From the NCBI GenBank assembly GCA_016946835.1, contig JACVTC010000141.1, forward strand, positions 352,388 to 416,387: a stretch of DNA of 64,000 bases, given 5' to 3'. This document shows positions 1 through 13,140 of this stretch, in pieces. A model generated the notes under the pieces. It searched no databases. It saw only the letters and a list, made by a program, of their open reading frames with translations, and was not told the DNA's origin. Numbering within the stretch: position 1 is the stretch's first letter; each line of letters begins with the position of its first letter. The translations under genes were made by a program, and so were the position numbers. This stretch comes from Neocallimastix lanati (nom. inval.) (Eukaryota > Neocallimastigomycota > Neocallimastigomycetes > Neocallimastigales > Neocallimastigaceae).

Positions 1-66
1 AAAATTCTTTTTAATTGGCTGTTTTTCAACTTTTCTAATCTTGTTAACTTTTGAATTTATTTTCAT
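1..66 (-). CDS. 5' end of an unidentified protein (partial, runs off left edge)
   Basis: An ATG at 66-64 opens a frame that stays open for 22 codons to the window edge. It reads MKINSKVNKIRKVEKQPIKK and onward. The upstream sequence is A/T-only, as before the other starts here. The composition is Lys-rich but not homopolymeric, unlike the surrounding non-coding DNA. No domain can be recognised from so few residues. It could be a chance open frame. Confidence 0.35.
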   Translation of the reverse strand, partial: MKINSKVNKIRKVEKQPIKKNF

Positions 67-418
67 TATTATTTCTTCCTTTTTAAAAAAAAAGAAAAAA
101 TTAATATGTATTCATAAAATTTGAAAATTTAAAAATATCAAAAAAAAGTATTTGAAAAGTATTAAATATATAAGTTCTAATTATTTAAAAAAAAAAAAAA
201 TTTAAATTCGATAAATCGAGATAAAAATATGATTGGTTAAAAATAATATTAATTTTTAAAAATTTTTATTTTTTTATTTATATTTATAATTTTTTTATTC
301 TTCTTTTATTTTTATTTTTATATATTCACTATATATATGATTTTTTTTTTCTTATGAAGTATAATTTAAAATTATCCATAGATTAATTTTAAATATATAA
401 AATTATAGTGAATATGAA

Positions 419-459
<41 letters not shown>

Positions 460-746
460 CATTATTAATTAAAAATTATTTATTGAAAATAATTATTAAA
501 TTATTAATTATATAATATTACAAAAATTAATAGTAAATTTATAAATAACTACAATTGTATATTTATTTATAAATAACTATTGTATATTTATTTTCAAAAA
601 AAAATTTAAATTTTTTTTTTTTATTATATATTATATAATATTTATTATTTATTATTATTTATTATTATTAATTATTTATTATTATTATTTATTTCTTTTT
701 ATTAATTGCTTTTGTTTTTAATTATATAATTAAATAATAATATTAC
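67..746. other. AT-only intergenic spacer with poly(T) tract
   Basis: The stretch holds short A/T homopolymers, including a T run of about 39 bases at 421-459, and ATT/TTA-rich sequence just downstream of the AN1 gene stop. No exon-like open frame bounded by splice sites and no RNA gene was seen. Confidence 0.6.
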
Positions 747-2161
747 TTAACATTTTTGTAGTTTATCTTTTACTACTAGAGGATTATTTTTTTCTAAATC
801 TTTTTTACCTTGTTTTTTATAATCATATGTACAATTATGGCATTCACTATATCTATGAGCAGCACAAAATATTTTACCACATTTACATTTATATGTAGCT
901 GTTATTCTTAGTTTTTTATTACAATATTCGCATTTATTTTTTTTTATTATATTATTGTCTCCATTTTCTTCAGTATTTTTAATGCTATTATTATTGGTAT
1001 ATTTATTATCTGCATTACTATTACATGTTTTGACTTCTTGCATAAGATTATTTTCTGTTACATTTTCATTTTTATATTTTTTCTTTAAGCTTAAATTAAG
1101 CTTATTATCTAAAGAGTTTACGTTTTTAAGTGATTTGGTTGATATAAAAGATTTTAATTTATTAATAGGAATATCTTTCTCTTCATTAAATAGTACATAT
1201 TCATCTGTATAATCATTTTTTGAATATTCTTTTTGAAAAGAATTAGAAATCTTATAATTCTTTATAAAATTATCAGTATCATAAAAATAATCCTTTTTAG
1301 AATTTTCTTTTATTTCATTGTTATATTCTGGGTTTTGATAGTAAAAATCTAGTGCAATATTATCTTCTTCATCGCTATAATCATTTATAGAATATTCAGA
1401 TTCTATTTTTTTCATTATTGCATTTGTATCAGGAAACATTTCTTTACTATCGTATTTTGAATAGTTCGGAGAACGTCTTTTATAATATAACTGCGATTCC
1501 AATTTATTTACTTTTTTAGAATTATCATTTTTATCAACGTTGATATAAAAATTTTGATTATCATCAGTTATATATCTGTCAATATTGTCATCTAATATAG
1601 ATTCTTTTGGTTGGATTGCAATTTGGGGCTTATAAATATGATTATTTGGTACAGAATTAGAATAGTAGATATCTGGTAATTTACAGTTATTTTCAGTAGG
1701 TGTAAATATATTTTCTTTACTTTCGTGATGATTTTTTTTTATTGAGATTTCTGATAATGAAGAAATATTTTTATATTTTGGTTTAATTTTATTATTAACT
1801 TTTAGTTTTGTTTTATTTCTATTACTAAAAGTATAATCTAATGGAGTTAATCCATCATAAATACTAATAGAACTTTTAATTATACGTGATTTTACTATAT
1901 TTTTGTCTTTTTTATGTATTCGACTCTTTTGATTAATATCATATATGTCATATGAACTTTTTATAATACGCGGCGTAATTATTTTATTGTAACAACTATT
2001 TTTGACTGATATATTATTCTCTTTTAAACTATTATCAGTGTTTTGCTTATTATAAGATACCATTTTATTATATAAGGTATCATTTGAGGTTATATTTGAA
2101 TTTATTTTCAAATTCTCTTCATTATTAATATACTCATTTGATTTTTTATTTATATCAATTA

Positions 2162-2258
<97 letters not shown>

Positions 2259-2641
2259 ATTATTATTATTATTATTATCACTTTTGAATATACTATTATA
2301 ATTTGTAACAATGGGAATTGAGGTGATCGGACGTTCAGAATATAATTTATTTATTAGTTTACTATTTATTAGGCTTCCATCTATTTTACTATTACCATTC
2401 ACTTTATTATTCAAGAATTGTGGGCTGAATAATTGGGAATAAGATTTCGATAGTAATTTCACATTAACATTTTTTTCATTATTGTTACAAAATTTAATAT
2501 TATGTTGATTTTTAGTATCTGAATTTAAAATATTAATATATGATGATTGACCAGAGATAAAACTGATTAATTTATTATTGAAAATTTTTTTTGAAATGGA
2601 ATCTTTTTTAAGATATTGACTATCCTTTTCTTTTATTGCAA

Positions 2642-2728
<87 letters not shown>

Positions 2729-5461
2729 ATATTATGCGATCTTTATTTTTTAGTATAAAATAAAGAGGGCATATAATAGAATTTGAACTATTATTGATTT
2801 GATCATAAAATTTATTTTGGCATGCTTTATTATAGTTTTCAAGAAAGTTTTTATTAAATAATTGAGAGTCTGATTTTTGCTTTCTTATTGTCAAGGAACT
2901 ATTGTTATTATTTTCTGATTTTTTTAAATTAAATATCTCGGATTTAGCTCGTCTTAGAGTTGAATCATTATTTTTATACAAAGAATAAGAATTATATTCT
3001 AGCATAGGAATATAAAAACTTTTTTCACTATCACTATTAAAAAAATATCCTATTCGTGAATCTAATGAGACACTTGATGTCTGTTTTGAATTTATATGAC
3101 TATTATTACTTGTATTTATATTAGTACTTGATTTAGAATTATTTCTACTTTCATTTTGATAGCTATTATCAGTTCTATAATCTTTATTTTGATAAGTATC
3201 ATCTGATGAATCATCATCACTAAAAGAATTAATTGAAGACTGATAGGAATAAACTGGTGAATCAAAATCTTGAATAGCAACTGTAACATTATAACCACTT
3301 TTATTTGCACGCATCGTTGCATTTTCGATCATTTTTAATATATCAAAATTAATGGATAAGGATCTAGTGCTATTATTATAATTGAAATTATTTTTATTAT
3401 TATTATTCTTGTTATTCTTGTTGCTTTTGTTGTTATCATCATTAATTGTTGACCCAAGACTTGATTTAGAATTTTGTGAATTATTATTATTTAAACTTTC
3501 TTTATTGGATAAGCTTGAATTACTGCATGCTGATGATAGTGGCGTTGATGGTTGTGTTGATATTTCAGAAGATGAATCCGATTTATCATCGTTTGAATTA
3601 CAGAAATCAAAGAAACTAGAATCGAATGATTCAGTTGATAAGTGACTTGATGATTTTAAAGAAGTCTCAAATAAGTATAAATACCCTTTTTTCTTACATA
3701 ATAGAAGTACAACAGTATTATCTTTATTATTATCAGTTTGTTCAATATTACATAAACCTATTAAAATTAGATTATAAACCAATACATAATATAATAAAAA
3801 AATAATTAATAAAAAACAATTTTTTTAATATTCGATGATATATGATATATTATATTATATAAAATACTAATAATAAAAAAATTATTTAATTAATAAAAAA
3901 ATATTTTTAATCTATTTTTTGATATATGATATATCATATTTATAAAAAAAAATATAAAATAAATATAAATATAAAAATATAAAAAGATACCATCAAATAA
4001 TTTTATCATTAGTTTTAATGAAGCACCATCATCTATACCATAATCTTCTAATGTCATTGAATCACAATCAAGAGTTCTGTCTTGAAATATTAATATTTGA
4101 GTTTGTGAAGAAATACCCTCTTTGTCTTGAATTAAGTCCTTTATATCGCCAATAGTATATGAACTTAATACTTTAATAGGAAATTGATGTCCCGTTAATG
4201 TACATATTGTTAAATTAACTACTCCAGATTTTTTATCATTTACTGTCTTTTTCATAAGAGAATCGTTATTACTATTATCTAGATTATTTGTATTTGCATT
4301 TATATTTGTTTTTTCTTTCATTTTTTTGAATCTTTTATGTATTTCAAGTTGAGTTTTATTTAAAGTTTTACTGTATGAACTTAATGAAGAACTAGAAGAA
4401 ACTGAAGTATTTGTTGAATAATATGATGAAGCTGATACATTATTTTTGTCTCTTAAATTTTTTTGATTATCAGATAAATCTCTTGAATCAGTTTTTAATT
4501 TTGTTTTTAATTCTGTTTTCGATTTTGATTTTTCCATAGTAGAATTATTATTTAATTTTATTATATTATTACAATTATATGATATATTACTCGTATTTTC
4601 GACATCAGCAATAGTATTAGATTGTAATACTGTTTCTATAGATTCATTATTTACTTTCAATTTAAGGTCCTTGTTTTCGCTTGTTTTATTAGATGTAATT
4701 TCATTATCATTTTTAATTTTTTTTCCTGATGAATCTTGCTTCTTTTTTGAAAATTTTGCATTTTGTTTCTCATCCGATTCCTTCTTAGTTATGTTTTTAC
4801 TCTTATTTGAAGATACTTTAGTTAAACTTTTTGAAAATAAACTTAAGCTTTTATTGCTATTGGTAATATTTTCTTTATTCAAAATTTTTGAAATTACAAC
4901 TTTATTTTCATTACCATTGATACTGATATCATTAGAATTATTAAAATTATTATCAACTTTATTACCATTATTATTATTTATATTATTAATATTAATATTA
5001 ATATTATTCCGAATATTATTAATTTTATCCCTAGATTTTATATGTTCTATTGAGTTATTATTTCTTCTTTTATTTTCTTTTAGATTATCTTTATTATTAG
5101 AAGAATAATCTGATTGCTTCATGGTATCAGATTTACTGTTATTTTTATATTTATAATTATAATAACTTTTATTTTTAGTTGGGAGTACTTTATTTAATGA
5201 ATTTGATTTATTTTCATCTTTTCTTTTTTCATTATTATATATACTTGAATATTCAGTTTTGATTAATTTATCTTCAGAGTCAATTTTATTTTTTGTATTA
5301 TATAAATTTTTACTGTTATTTTTATTGTTTTGGTTGGTGTAATTTTTATTCGTATTATTTATTTTAATACTGTTATATTTTGTTTCATGATTATAACCTT
5401 TATTTTGCTTAACCTTTACCTCATTAATATCTTTTTTGCCTATTTTATCCTTCATTTTCAA
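747..5461 (-). CDS. Ubiquitin-like / AN1 zinc-finger protein, ZFAND4-like
   Basis: Two exons, complement(747..3757, 3991..5461), give 1493 residues. The 233-bp intron starts GTATCT and ends AATAG and splits a Gly codon, so phase closes. A disordered Lys/Asn/Ser-rich N-terminus leads to a ubiquitin-like fold at about residues 414-491 (starts VVNLTICTLTGHQF, ends LKLMIKLFDG). A long disordered linker with two poly-Asn runs follows. The C-terminus has an AN1 zinc finger at about 1433-1466 with ligands CEYC, CKC, C-x2-H and H-x-C. Ubl plus C-terminal AN1 is the ZFAND4/ANUBL1 arrangement. Family members are thought to bind ubiquitin-pathway or chaperone partners; the role here is inferred. The protein is far longer than usual, and its N-terminal extension before the Ubl is unusual. 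The start is the first ATG in the frame. Confidence 0.85.
2162..2279. repeat. (ATT)n microsatellite inside the AN1 gene, encoding poly-Asn
   Basis: A nearly pure ATT array on the plus strand is read as AAT codons on the minus strand and gives a long Asn run in the linker between the Ubl and AN1 domains. A few interrupting bases give a Tyr near one end. Confidence 0.9.
2641..2727. repeat. Second (ATT)n microsatellite encoding poly-Asn
   Basis: An uninterrupted ATT array in the same exon is read as about 28 Asn codons in the minus frame. It stays in frame because the repeat unit is three bases. Confidence 0.9.
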
Positions 5462-6426
5462 AGCAAACGAATTAAGTTATACAAACTTAATTATGTATTT
5501 ATTATATATATATATATATATATATAAATATAAAAAAAATTATAAAAAAAAAAAAAAAAATAAAATTATATGTGTTATATAATATTAAAAAGTTATATTT
5601 AAATGAATGTTTTGTATAAATATAAAAAAAAAATTTTTTTTTATTCCATTATCAAAAGTATTTGAAATTAATAATATTATTAAATCAAAAGAACTTGATA
5701 AATTTGAAGAAAATTTATTATTAATTATATTTTTAAATAAAATAATATTATTCCAAGAAAATTTATTATTAATTATAGTTTTAAATAAAAAGATAAAAAT
5801 ATAAATTAAATTTAAAAATTGAAAATTTAAAAAAAAAATTTCTAATAATATAATTAAAGATATTTATTTTTCAAATATACTTTGTGGACAATAATTTCAT
5901 TATTAATAACTATTATTATATTATTATTATTCTTTCTAACCTACCAAGCAAACAAAAAAAAAAAAAAAAAACTTTAATAATATTTAATTAATATATATTT
6001 ATTTATATAAATCATATTTTTTATTTTTTAATATTTAGATATAATTTTCAAAGTAAATATAGTATATTATAAAACTACTCATTTTTAATATATGAATGTA
6101 ATTATAATGTATTTATTATTAGGAACAAAAATATAGTATTGATTTAATAAATAATATTTAAAGTAATAATTAAGACAAAAATATAAATATATATAAATAT
6201 ATATATATATATATTTTTTATAATAGATATTATATTTATTATTTGTATTATTTTTAATATTAATCTATAATTTAAAAAATTTGATCATTCAATATTTCAG
6301 AAAATATTTTATTATTATTAATATAAAATTAAAATTAAGAATTAAAAATTATATTAAAAGTATGAACTAATATCAATAGAAATTTGCTATATCAATAATA
6401 TTTTCTTCGTAATATATATATTTTTA
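5462..6426. other. Intergenic region upstream of the Ubl/AN1 gene
   Basis: This is the likely promoter region of the minus-strand Ubl/AN1 gene and the 3' flank of the small membrane-protein gene. A (TA)n run lies at about 5503-5525. A tandem duplication of about 35 bp (GAAAATTTATTATTAATTAT type) lies at about 5709-5795. No exon-like structure was seen. Confidence 0.5.
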
Positions 6427-7418
6427 TTATGAAAATCCTTGATATATTTCAAGACTCTTTTTATAGTTGTGTCTAATAAAGATTGAAGTAATTATCCCAA
6501 TTAACTTATATAAATAAGATGAATATAATGAATGTAATGAATATAATTAATATATATATATATTGAATATAATTAATATAAATTTATTATTTATAATTAT
6601 TTTTTTATGATAAAAATAAAAAAATAATTCTTGTAATTTTATTTATTATTTTTTATTATTATTATTTTTTTATTAATACATACATATAATACAATTCTAG
6701 AGAAGTAAGCGATATATGTTGATAGATTTTTCGTATCAGAGTTTACAAAATTTTTAATAAAATCTGAATCAACAGGTATAATCTCAAAAATAATGAAGTA
6801 GAAAATTATGTATATAATAAAGCCAATAATACAATATACAATATACTGATGAAAAGTGTACATATTTTTATAATTATATAAATATATATGATTTCAAATA
6901 TTTTTTATTTTGTATATAGTATATTTAATAACATTAACAACAAAGATAATAATATCATTATTTTAAATTTGTTATTTTTAATATTAATATAATTATTATT
7001 CAAAGAATTCTTACCATCAACATAATGGCTTTTACATCAAATATTTTTAATATTTTACTATTAAACTCAACGTCATCTGTACATTTGAGTTTATATTTTG
7101 GTATTGTTAAAAGTTCAAACAAAGGAAATAGAAGTTCTATTAGATTAATATATGAAGATGCACTATTGACAACTAATGCACTATAAATTATTACTGCCTT
7201 TCATGTTCCACATTAAAAATATATATATATATTTTTATTTTTATTTTTATTTTTTTTTTTTTTATTAAAAAATGATAAATAATTAATTTTTAAAACTTGT
7301 GAATATTTAATGAATAATTATTAATTATTTTGGTAACTACTATAGATTAATTTACCACTTGTGCTATACATATAATTACTAAGCAATATTTCATGGTAAG
7401 ATTTAGATAATAACCCAT
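6427..7418 (-). CDS. Small four-helix membrane protein of unknown function
   Basis: Four exons, complement(6427..6504, 6684..6845, 7015..7197, 7356..7418), all join in phase 0 to give 161 residues with start and stop. Donors are GTAAAT, GTAAGA and GTATGT; acceptors are GAAAG, ATCAG and ATAAG. Four hydrophobic segments are visible: around KYCLVIICIAQVAVIIYSA, INLIELLFPLFELL, the YIVYCIIGFIIYIIFYFII region, and RIVLYVLIGIITSIFI. A polar loop (PKYKLKCTDDVEF) separates the second and third. A basic tail follows the last helix. No conserved family motif was recognised. The exons are too short to look like a gene one at a time; the support is that four consecutive joins keep phase. It could be a decayed gene. 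Confidence 0.5.
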
Positions 7419-10210
7419 TTTGAAAATATTTATTCTTTCAATATAAAAATATGTTTATTTAATATTTTAAATAGATACTAGTAAATTCAAAGAAAAAAAT
7501 TATATAAAAAAAATATAAATAATAATAATGATAAAAAAAAAAAAGAAAAAAAAAATTAAAAGTAGAAATAAGAAAAAAGGAAAAAAAGAAATTAAATTAT
7601 CTTTAATTATGATTAATAATTATACTAATTATTATTTAATTATAATTATTAAAAATTTTTTTTATAATTATATATTATAACATTATAACATTTTAGTAGT
7701 ACAAAATTACAAAAAACAAAATCAAATGTAAAATTAAATATATATATGTATTTTTATAATTAAGTCTAATGATATAACTTTAAATATAATTTCACTTTTA
7801 TTTTTTATTTTTTATTTTTTTTTTTATTTTTATCTATTTATTATTATTACTATATTATATTATATTATATATTTATATGTTTTATTTTATTTTTATTTTT
7901 TCAATATTATAAAAGATTTTAAAATAAGAATATTTCATTAAAACTTTAATTAGATATAGATTTTTTGATATAATTAAAAAATTTTTTTAAACTAAATTAC
8001 AATTGTGGATTATTGTGTTTTATTAAAACAACTAATTATATATAAATATATAAAAAAAAAAAACTCATTATTTCTATAAATATTGATAATTGTATAATTA
8101 TATCTTTTTTTTTAATTATTTATTTCGATTATAAACTTTAATAATCTATTATTATAATATATTTATAATGATAAATTTTTTTCATGAATTATAATAATTT
8201 GTTAAACTTTTTCTAATCTTAAATCCATTGAAACTTTAAATGTTAATTGTCAGCTAAATCAGTCTCCCAAATTTAATTAATTAATAAATTATAAAAAATA
8301 TATATAAAAATTAAAATAAAAAATAAAAAATAAAAAATTATAAATAATAATAATAATAATAAAAAAAAAAAGAATTATAAAAAAAAATTGTGTATATATT
8401 TAAAATAAATGATATATATATTTATTAATTATAATTAAAAAATCAATTTCTACTTAAATATTCAATAAAAATGTTTATTTAAGTTGAATTATGAAAATTT
8501 TCATAATTTAATTTTCATTATATTTCTTTTTAGGGACTATTATTTCATACAAAATATTTTTTGGAAGGATTAAAATAATTAATAAATAAAATTTAATTTT
8601 ATTGGAAATTTTAAAAATATGTATATAATTTTTAAAATTTTTTTATAATAATATAAAAAAAATTGTATAGATATTCAGTTAACCCTTTTAAATTATTTTG
8701 AACTTAATGGGTTTTATTGATAAAATTTTAATTTCATGTTCTATTAAATTATTATTATTTAATATCAATTCTTATATATTTATTTAAATTATAAGAATAA
8801 ATTTAAAAAAAAAATCGTCTAAATAAATATAAAATTTATTCTTATTATAGTGGTAATTTTATTTAAATTTATTTTTTTTTATTTATTTTTTTATTTATTT
8901 AAAATACTAAAAATATATTAATATTTCACATAAAAGAATAACTAAATACCATATATTTTTATTTGAAACACATGTTTTGTTTGATACTTGCTAGATTAAT
9001 TTTTTATTTTAAATTTAATAAATTTATAATATATTATTATATATTTGTTGAAATATAAAAATATATTAAAATATATTTGTATATACATTTTTTCAAAAAA
9101 TTTTTTTTCATAAACTAAAAAACATATATATTATAAATATATTTAATATATATTATTAATATATTTATTATATATAATTCTAATACTTTATATATTATTT
9201 CTTTTTATTTATGAATAATATTGAATAAAATCAAAAAATTATTTGTCAAAAATTTAAAAATATAATAAACATTGTAAAATAAATAAAACAATATAAATAA
9301 TATATATAAACTATATATTCCATAATATTAAAATGTCAGGTAATATATACTTTAAATAAAAGTCCATCTTATAGTTTATATATGTAGAAAATTTTTATTA
9401 CTATTAAATCTTATTTAATATAATTTCGATTTTTATGTTACTTGTTATTATGTTTTTTAGTATATTCGTTTCAAAATATAAATTAATTTTTTATATTTAA
9501 ATTTAATTGTAACCTATTTAATTAAATATATTAATAAAATAATGTATATAAAAATTATTAATAAAAATAATATATAATTTATTTATTTTTTATAAAAGAA
9601 TAAATTTACAAGTCTTCATTATTTTTAAAATTAAAATTTAAAAACAGATTAACTTTTATAGAATTTATTTGAAAATTTATAAAAAATAAAAGAATAAATT
9701 TAAAGGTAAATATAAACTTTTAAATTTGGATATTCATTAGAAGTATTTAAAGTAAAAAGAAGTAAATTTTAAAATAGGATTAGAAAATTTGAAATTATGT
9801 TTTGAAGTTTATTTATTTATTTATTTAATTTAAATATACAAAAATAAATAGTAATGGTAATAGTAATAGTAATAATAATAATAATAGTAATAATAGTAAT
9901 AATAATAGTAATAATAATAATAGTAATAGTAATAGTAATAGTAATACTAATAATAATACTAATACTAGTAAAAATAATATTTGTGGATTTAAAATTTAAA
10001 TACATAAAAAAAAAGGAATTTATGTAAATAAATTAAATTTGTGTAAATAAATTAAATAATTTTATATTTATAAAATATTTTTGTAATATTATCTAATTTA
10101 CATATGTAATAAAATAATTATACAAAGATTTATGTGTTTAACATTAATAGTATTTTATTTATATATATATATATATTTATTGTTTAGTAAGAAAAATAAA
10201 AAAATTTAAA
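7419..10210. other. 2.8-kb AT-rich intergenic region
   Basis: The region is mostly A/T with short homopolymers. AGT/AAT repeats lie at about 9850-9975 and a (TA)n run at about 10160. A TAC-poor open frame over the AGT repeat is low-complexity translation and not a gene. No convincing exon or RNA was found. It includes the promoter side of the BAR/SH3 gene. Confidence 0.5.
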
Positions 10211-11770
10211 ATGGGACTTTTAGGAAAAATTACAGATAAATTTTCGAATACGTCTATCAAGGACAAAAGTATAAATAAATAATACTTATAAACAAAATTC
10301 TATATATTTTTATATCAAAAACATGTATTAAATAATAAATATTTATTTATTTATATATTAACAATAATACTAATAAAGATTCAAATACTTTTATGCATTT
10401 ACAAAAACAATCTGAATCAATTAGTATCGATACAGAAGTTTTAATGAAATCATGTGAAACTTATATTAAATTATTTAATAAAAAATGCAAGGTCCCTCAA
10501 AATTTAGCTAACCAAGGAAATTCAAAAGGAAGCAAGAAGGCACCATTGGAAATTATGTCTCTTGCTTCTCTTCAAAGTAGTCAAACTCTAAACAGTACTT
10601 GCCATTTAAGTAATAATAAACTATTTGTTGTATATATTCTATCATTAAAAATTAGTGAAGTTTTTATATTTATTATATATAACTAATATAGGTAAAATTT
10701 ATATGGAATACAGTGATTCTCATAGACATATGTATGAAAAACAAAAATTAATGGTATGTTAAAAAAATTTTTTATTTTTTAATTTTTTATTTTCAATAGT
10801 AAAATGTTGTATATATAAATAATGAGTTAAATCTATATATTTTGATATATTAAATTATTTTAAAAATATAAATTATAATTAAAGGTTGAAGCTCTTAATA
10901 ATTATGTTAGTTATTTAAATGAATCCTTGGAAGATTTCAAAAAATATCAGGTATAAATGATTTATTATGTAGTAAAATTATATTCAGTATAGTAATATAT
11001 TTTTATAATTTAAAATAAAATTAGACCACAAAAAATATATATGCTAAAAATGCAAAAGCTTTTGTGTCTTATCAAAATAAACTCAAGAAACAAACACAAC
11101 CAATTACACAAGAACAAAAAATAAAAGTTGAAAATTTATATAAAAATTACACACAATCATTACATACCCTTGGGGAAAAGATGGCTGAATTAACATCTAA
11201 CAGAAAAGAAGAAGAGCGTACAAAAAACTTCGTGAATCTAATTAATAATGAAATTAATTTCTATAAAGATGTTACAGATGAATTATGTAATTTAAAAGAA
11301 AACATTGAAAAGAGGTATATTTATAAATTCATATTTTATATATATATATATATATGAATATTTATTCTTTGTATTTCAAAGAATAAAAATATAAGTAAAT
11401 GTATTGCTTGACGAAATAAAAATAAGTAAAATAATAATTAATATTTTAATTATATATATATATTAAAGCAATGATAGTGTAGGAGAATATAGATATTCTG
11501 AAAAGAAATCAGTTCAAGAGTTCGTTGATGAGATTATGAGTAATAAATTGGAGCTTGAAAAGTATGATTGATTATAAATAAAACAATAAACTATAAAATA
11601 ATAATATCTAATATAAATATTTAAATAATAATATTTGAAACTTTTATAAAGCTTTAATGTTGGATCACAAACGTAAATATAATAATAATTAATAATATAT
11701 AAGATGTTATTTGTTATTAATTTTTTTTTTATTTTATTTTTATTCTATTTTTATTTATTTATTTATTTTC

Positions 11771-11802
<32 letters not shown>

Positions 11803-13140
11803 AAAATTAAAAATAAATTAAATTAGTTCATTAAATGGAAGTGCAGAAAAATTAACACATCAAAACAGTGATAGTAAAAAGTAAATACATTAATACAATA
11901 TAAATTTATCAAAATAATTTTTTAATATACATTGTAATTATTTTAATATATATTAATATATATTTATTACCTATTATAAAATTTAAATTTTATAATTCAC
12001 AGTAGTTTCAGTTCTAAGGAGTAAGTTTATCATATTAATTATATATTTATATAAAATAAATTAAAATATTTAATTCTAATATAATGTATTGTAATTTTTT
12101 AACAAATATAAATAATTATATAAAAAGAAATAGCTATCAAAACTATGGGTAAGTATTATAAATTATAATATTAAAAAGATATGTTTATTAATTTTTTAAT
12201 TATTATTTATTGCTTATTTATTTATTTATTGGTTTATTTATTTATATATTTTATTTTATTTTATGTATATATATATATATATATTTTATTATTTTATTTT
12301 ATTTTATATTTATGTATATATATATTAAATTTCAATAAATTATTGTCATTATAATTTTGAATTTTGTAGATTAACAGATTATAATGGAAATAATTATAAC
12401 TATGATTATAATGTAGACGGTTATTATAATGATCAATATAATAATAATGGCAATGAAAATGTAAATATGCAACAATCTAATGAACCTACTGTGATGAATG
12501 GAACTTCAATGTATAATAATAACATTTCTAATCCAGAACCAATTGATAATTCACCTAGTCCATTTGATGACTTTTTAAATCCAACATCCATTAAAAATAC
12601 AGTTGATGATATTTCAAAACCTACAAAAGATCTTTCTTCTAATAATAATAGTTCTTCAGCTACAGCCCCAATCAAGACGAATAGTGAATCAAAAAGAAAG
12701 AGTGTTGTTAATAATGAAAACTTAGCTAATTTAAAACCAAATGAAAAGGTATATAATACAAAAGAATTAAATCCAAAATACTGTAAAGCTATTTATCCAT
12801 TCAAAAAATCAATGGACGATGAGTTAGAATTAGAAGCAAATGATTTAGTAGATATTACTAAGAAATTTGATGATGGATGGTAAAAGAAATAAAAATTAAT
12901 ATTATTTAAATAATTCATAAATTTTTATTTGACAATATCAATATGCATTTATATCTATTTTTAATTTTTAAAAATAATTAATAATAATTATATAGGGCTA
13001 CTGGTGTAAATCTTAGATCTGGAAAAGATGGTTTCTTCCCATTAAATTGCTTATTAGAGTTCTATGTTACTGATAAATTTGCGGATTATGGTGGTAGTAA
13101 AGAAAATTCTGAATCTTATGTTTACTCAAGTACTAATTAA
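10211..13140 (+). CDS. BAR-domain and SH3-domain membrane-remodelling protein
   Basis: Twelve exons: 10211..10268, 10379..10609, 10692..10753, 10885..10950, 11025..11314, 11469..11561, 11652..11672, 11827..11880, 12003..12020, 12128..12148, 12370..12879, 12996..13140. Phase holds at every join and gives 522 residues. Residues about 1-265 are helical and resemble a BAR-type coiled-coil dimer (MGLLGKITDKFSN start, long Lys/Glu/Gln helices). Residues about 270-440 are an Asn/Ser/Tyr-rich linker. An SH3 domain at about 441-500 shows the ALYPF-like AIYPFKK, DELELEANDLV, DDGWATG and GFFPLNCL signatures; its conserved Trp codon is split by the last intron. BAR/SH3 proteins bend membranes in endocytosis and recruit proline-rich partners such as dynamin or actin regulators. 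Which BAR subfamily (amphiphysin, endophilin or another) cannot be settled from the sequence alone. Confidence 0.85.

Noticed and set aside
4671-5108. 145-codon plus frame opposite the Ubl/AN1 gene
   Set aside because: Leu/Phe/Ser antisense shadow of the Lys/Asn-rich first exon.
9817-10005. 62-codon Ile/Thr frame
   Set aside because: Low-complexity translation of AGT/AAT repeats.
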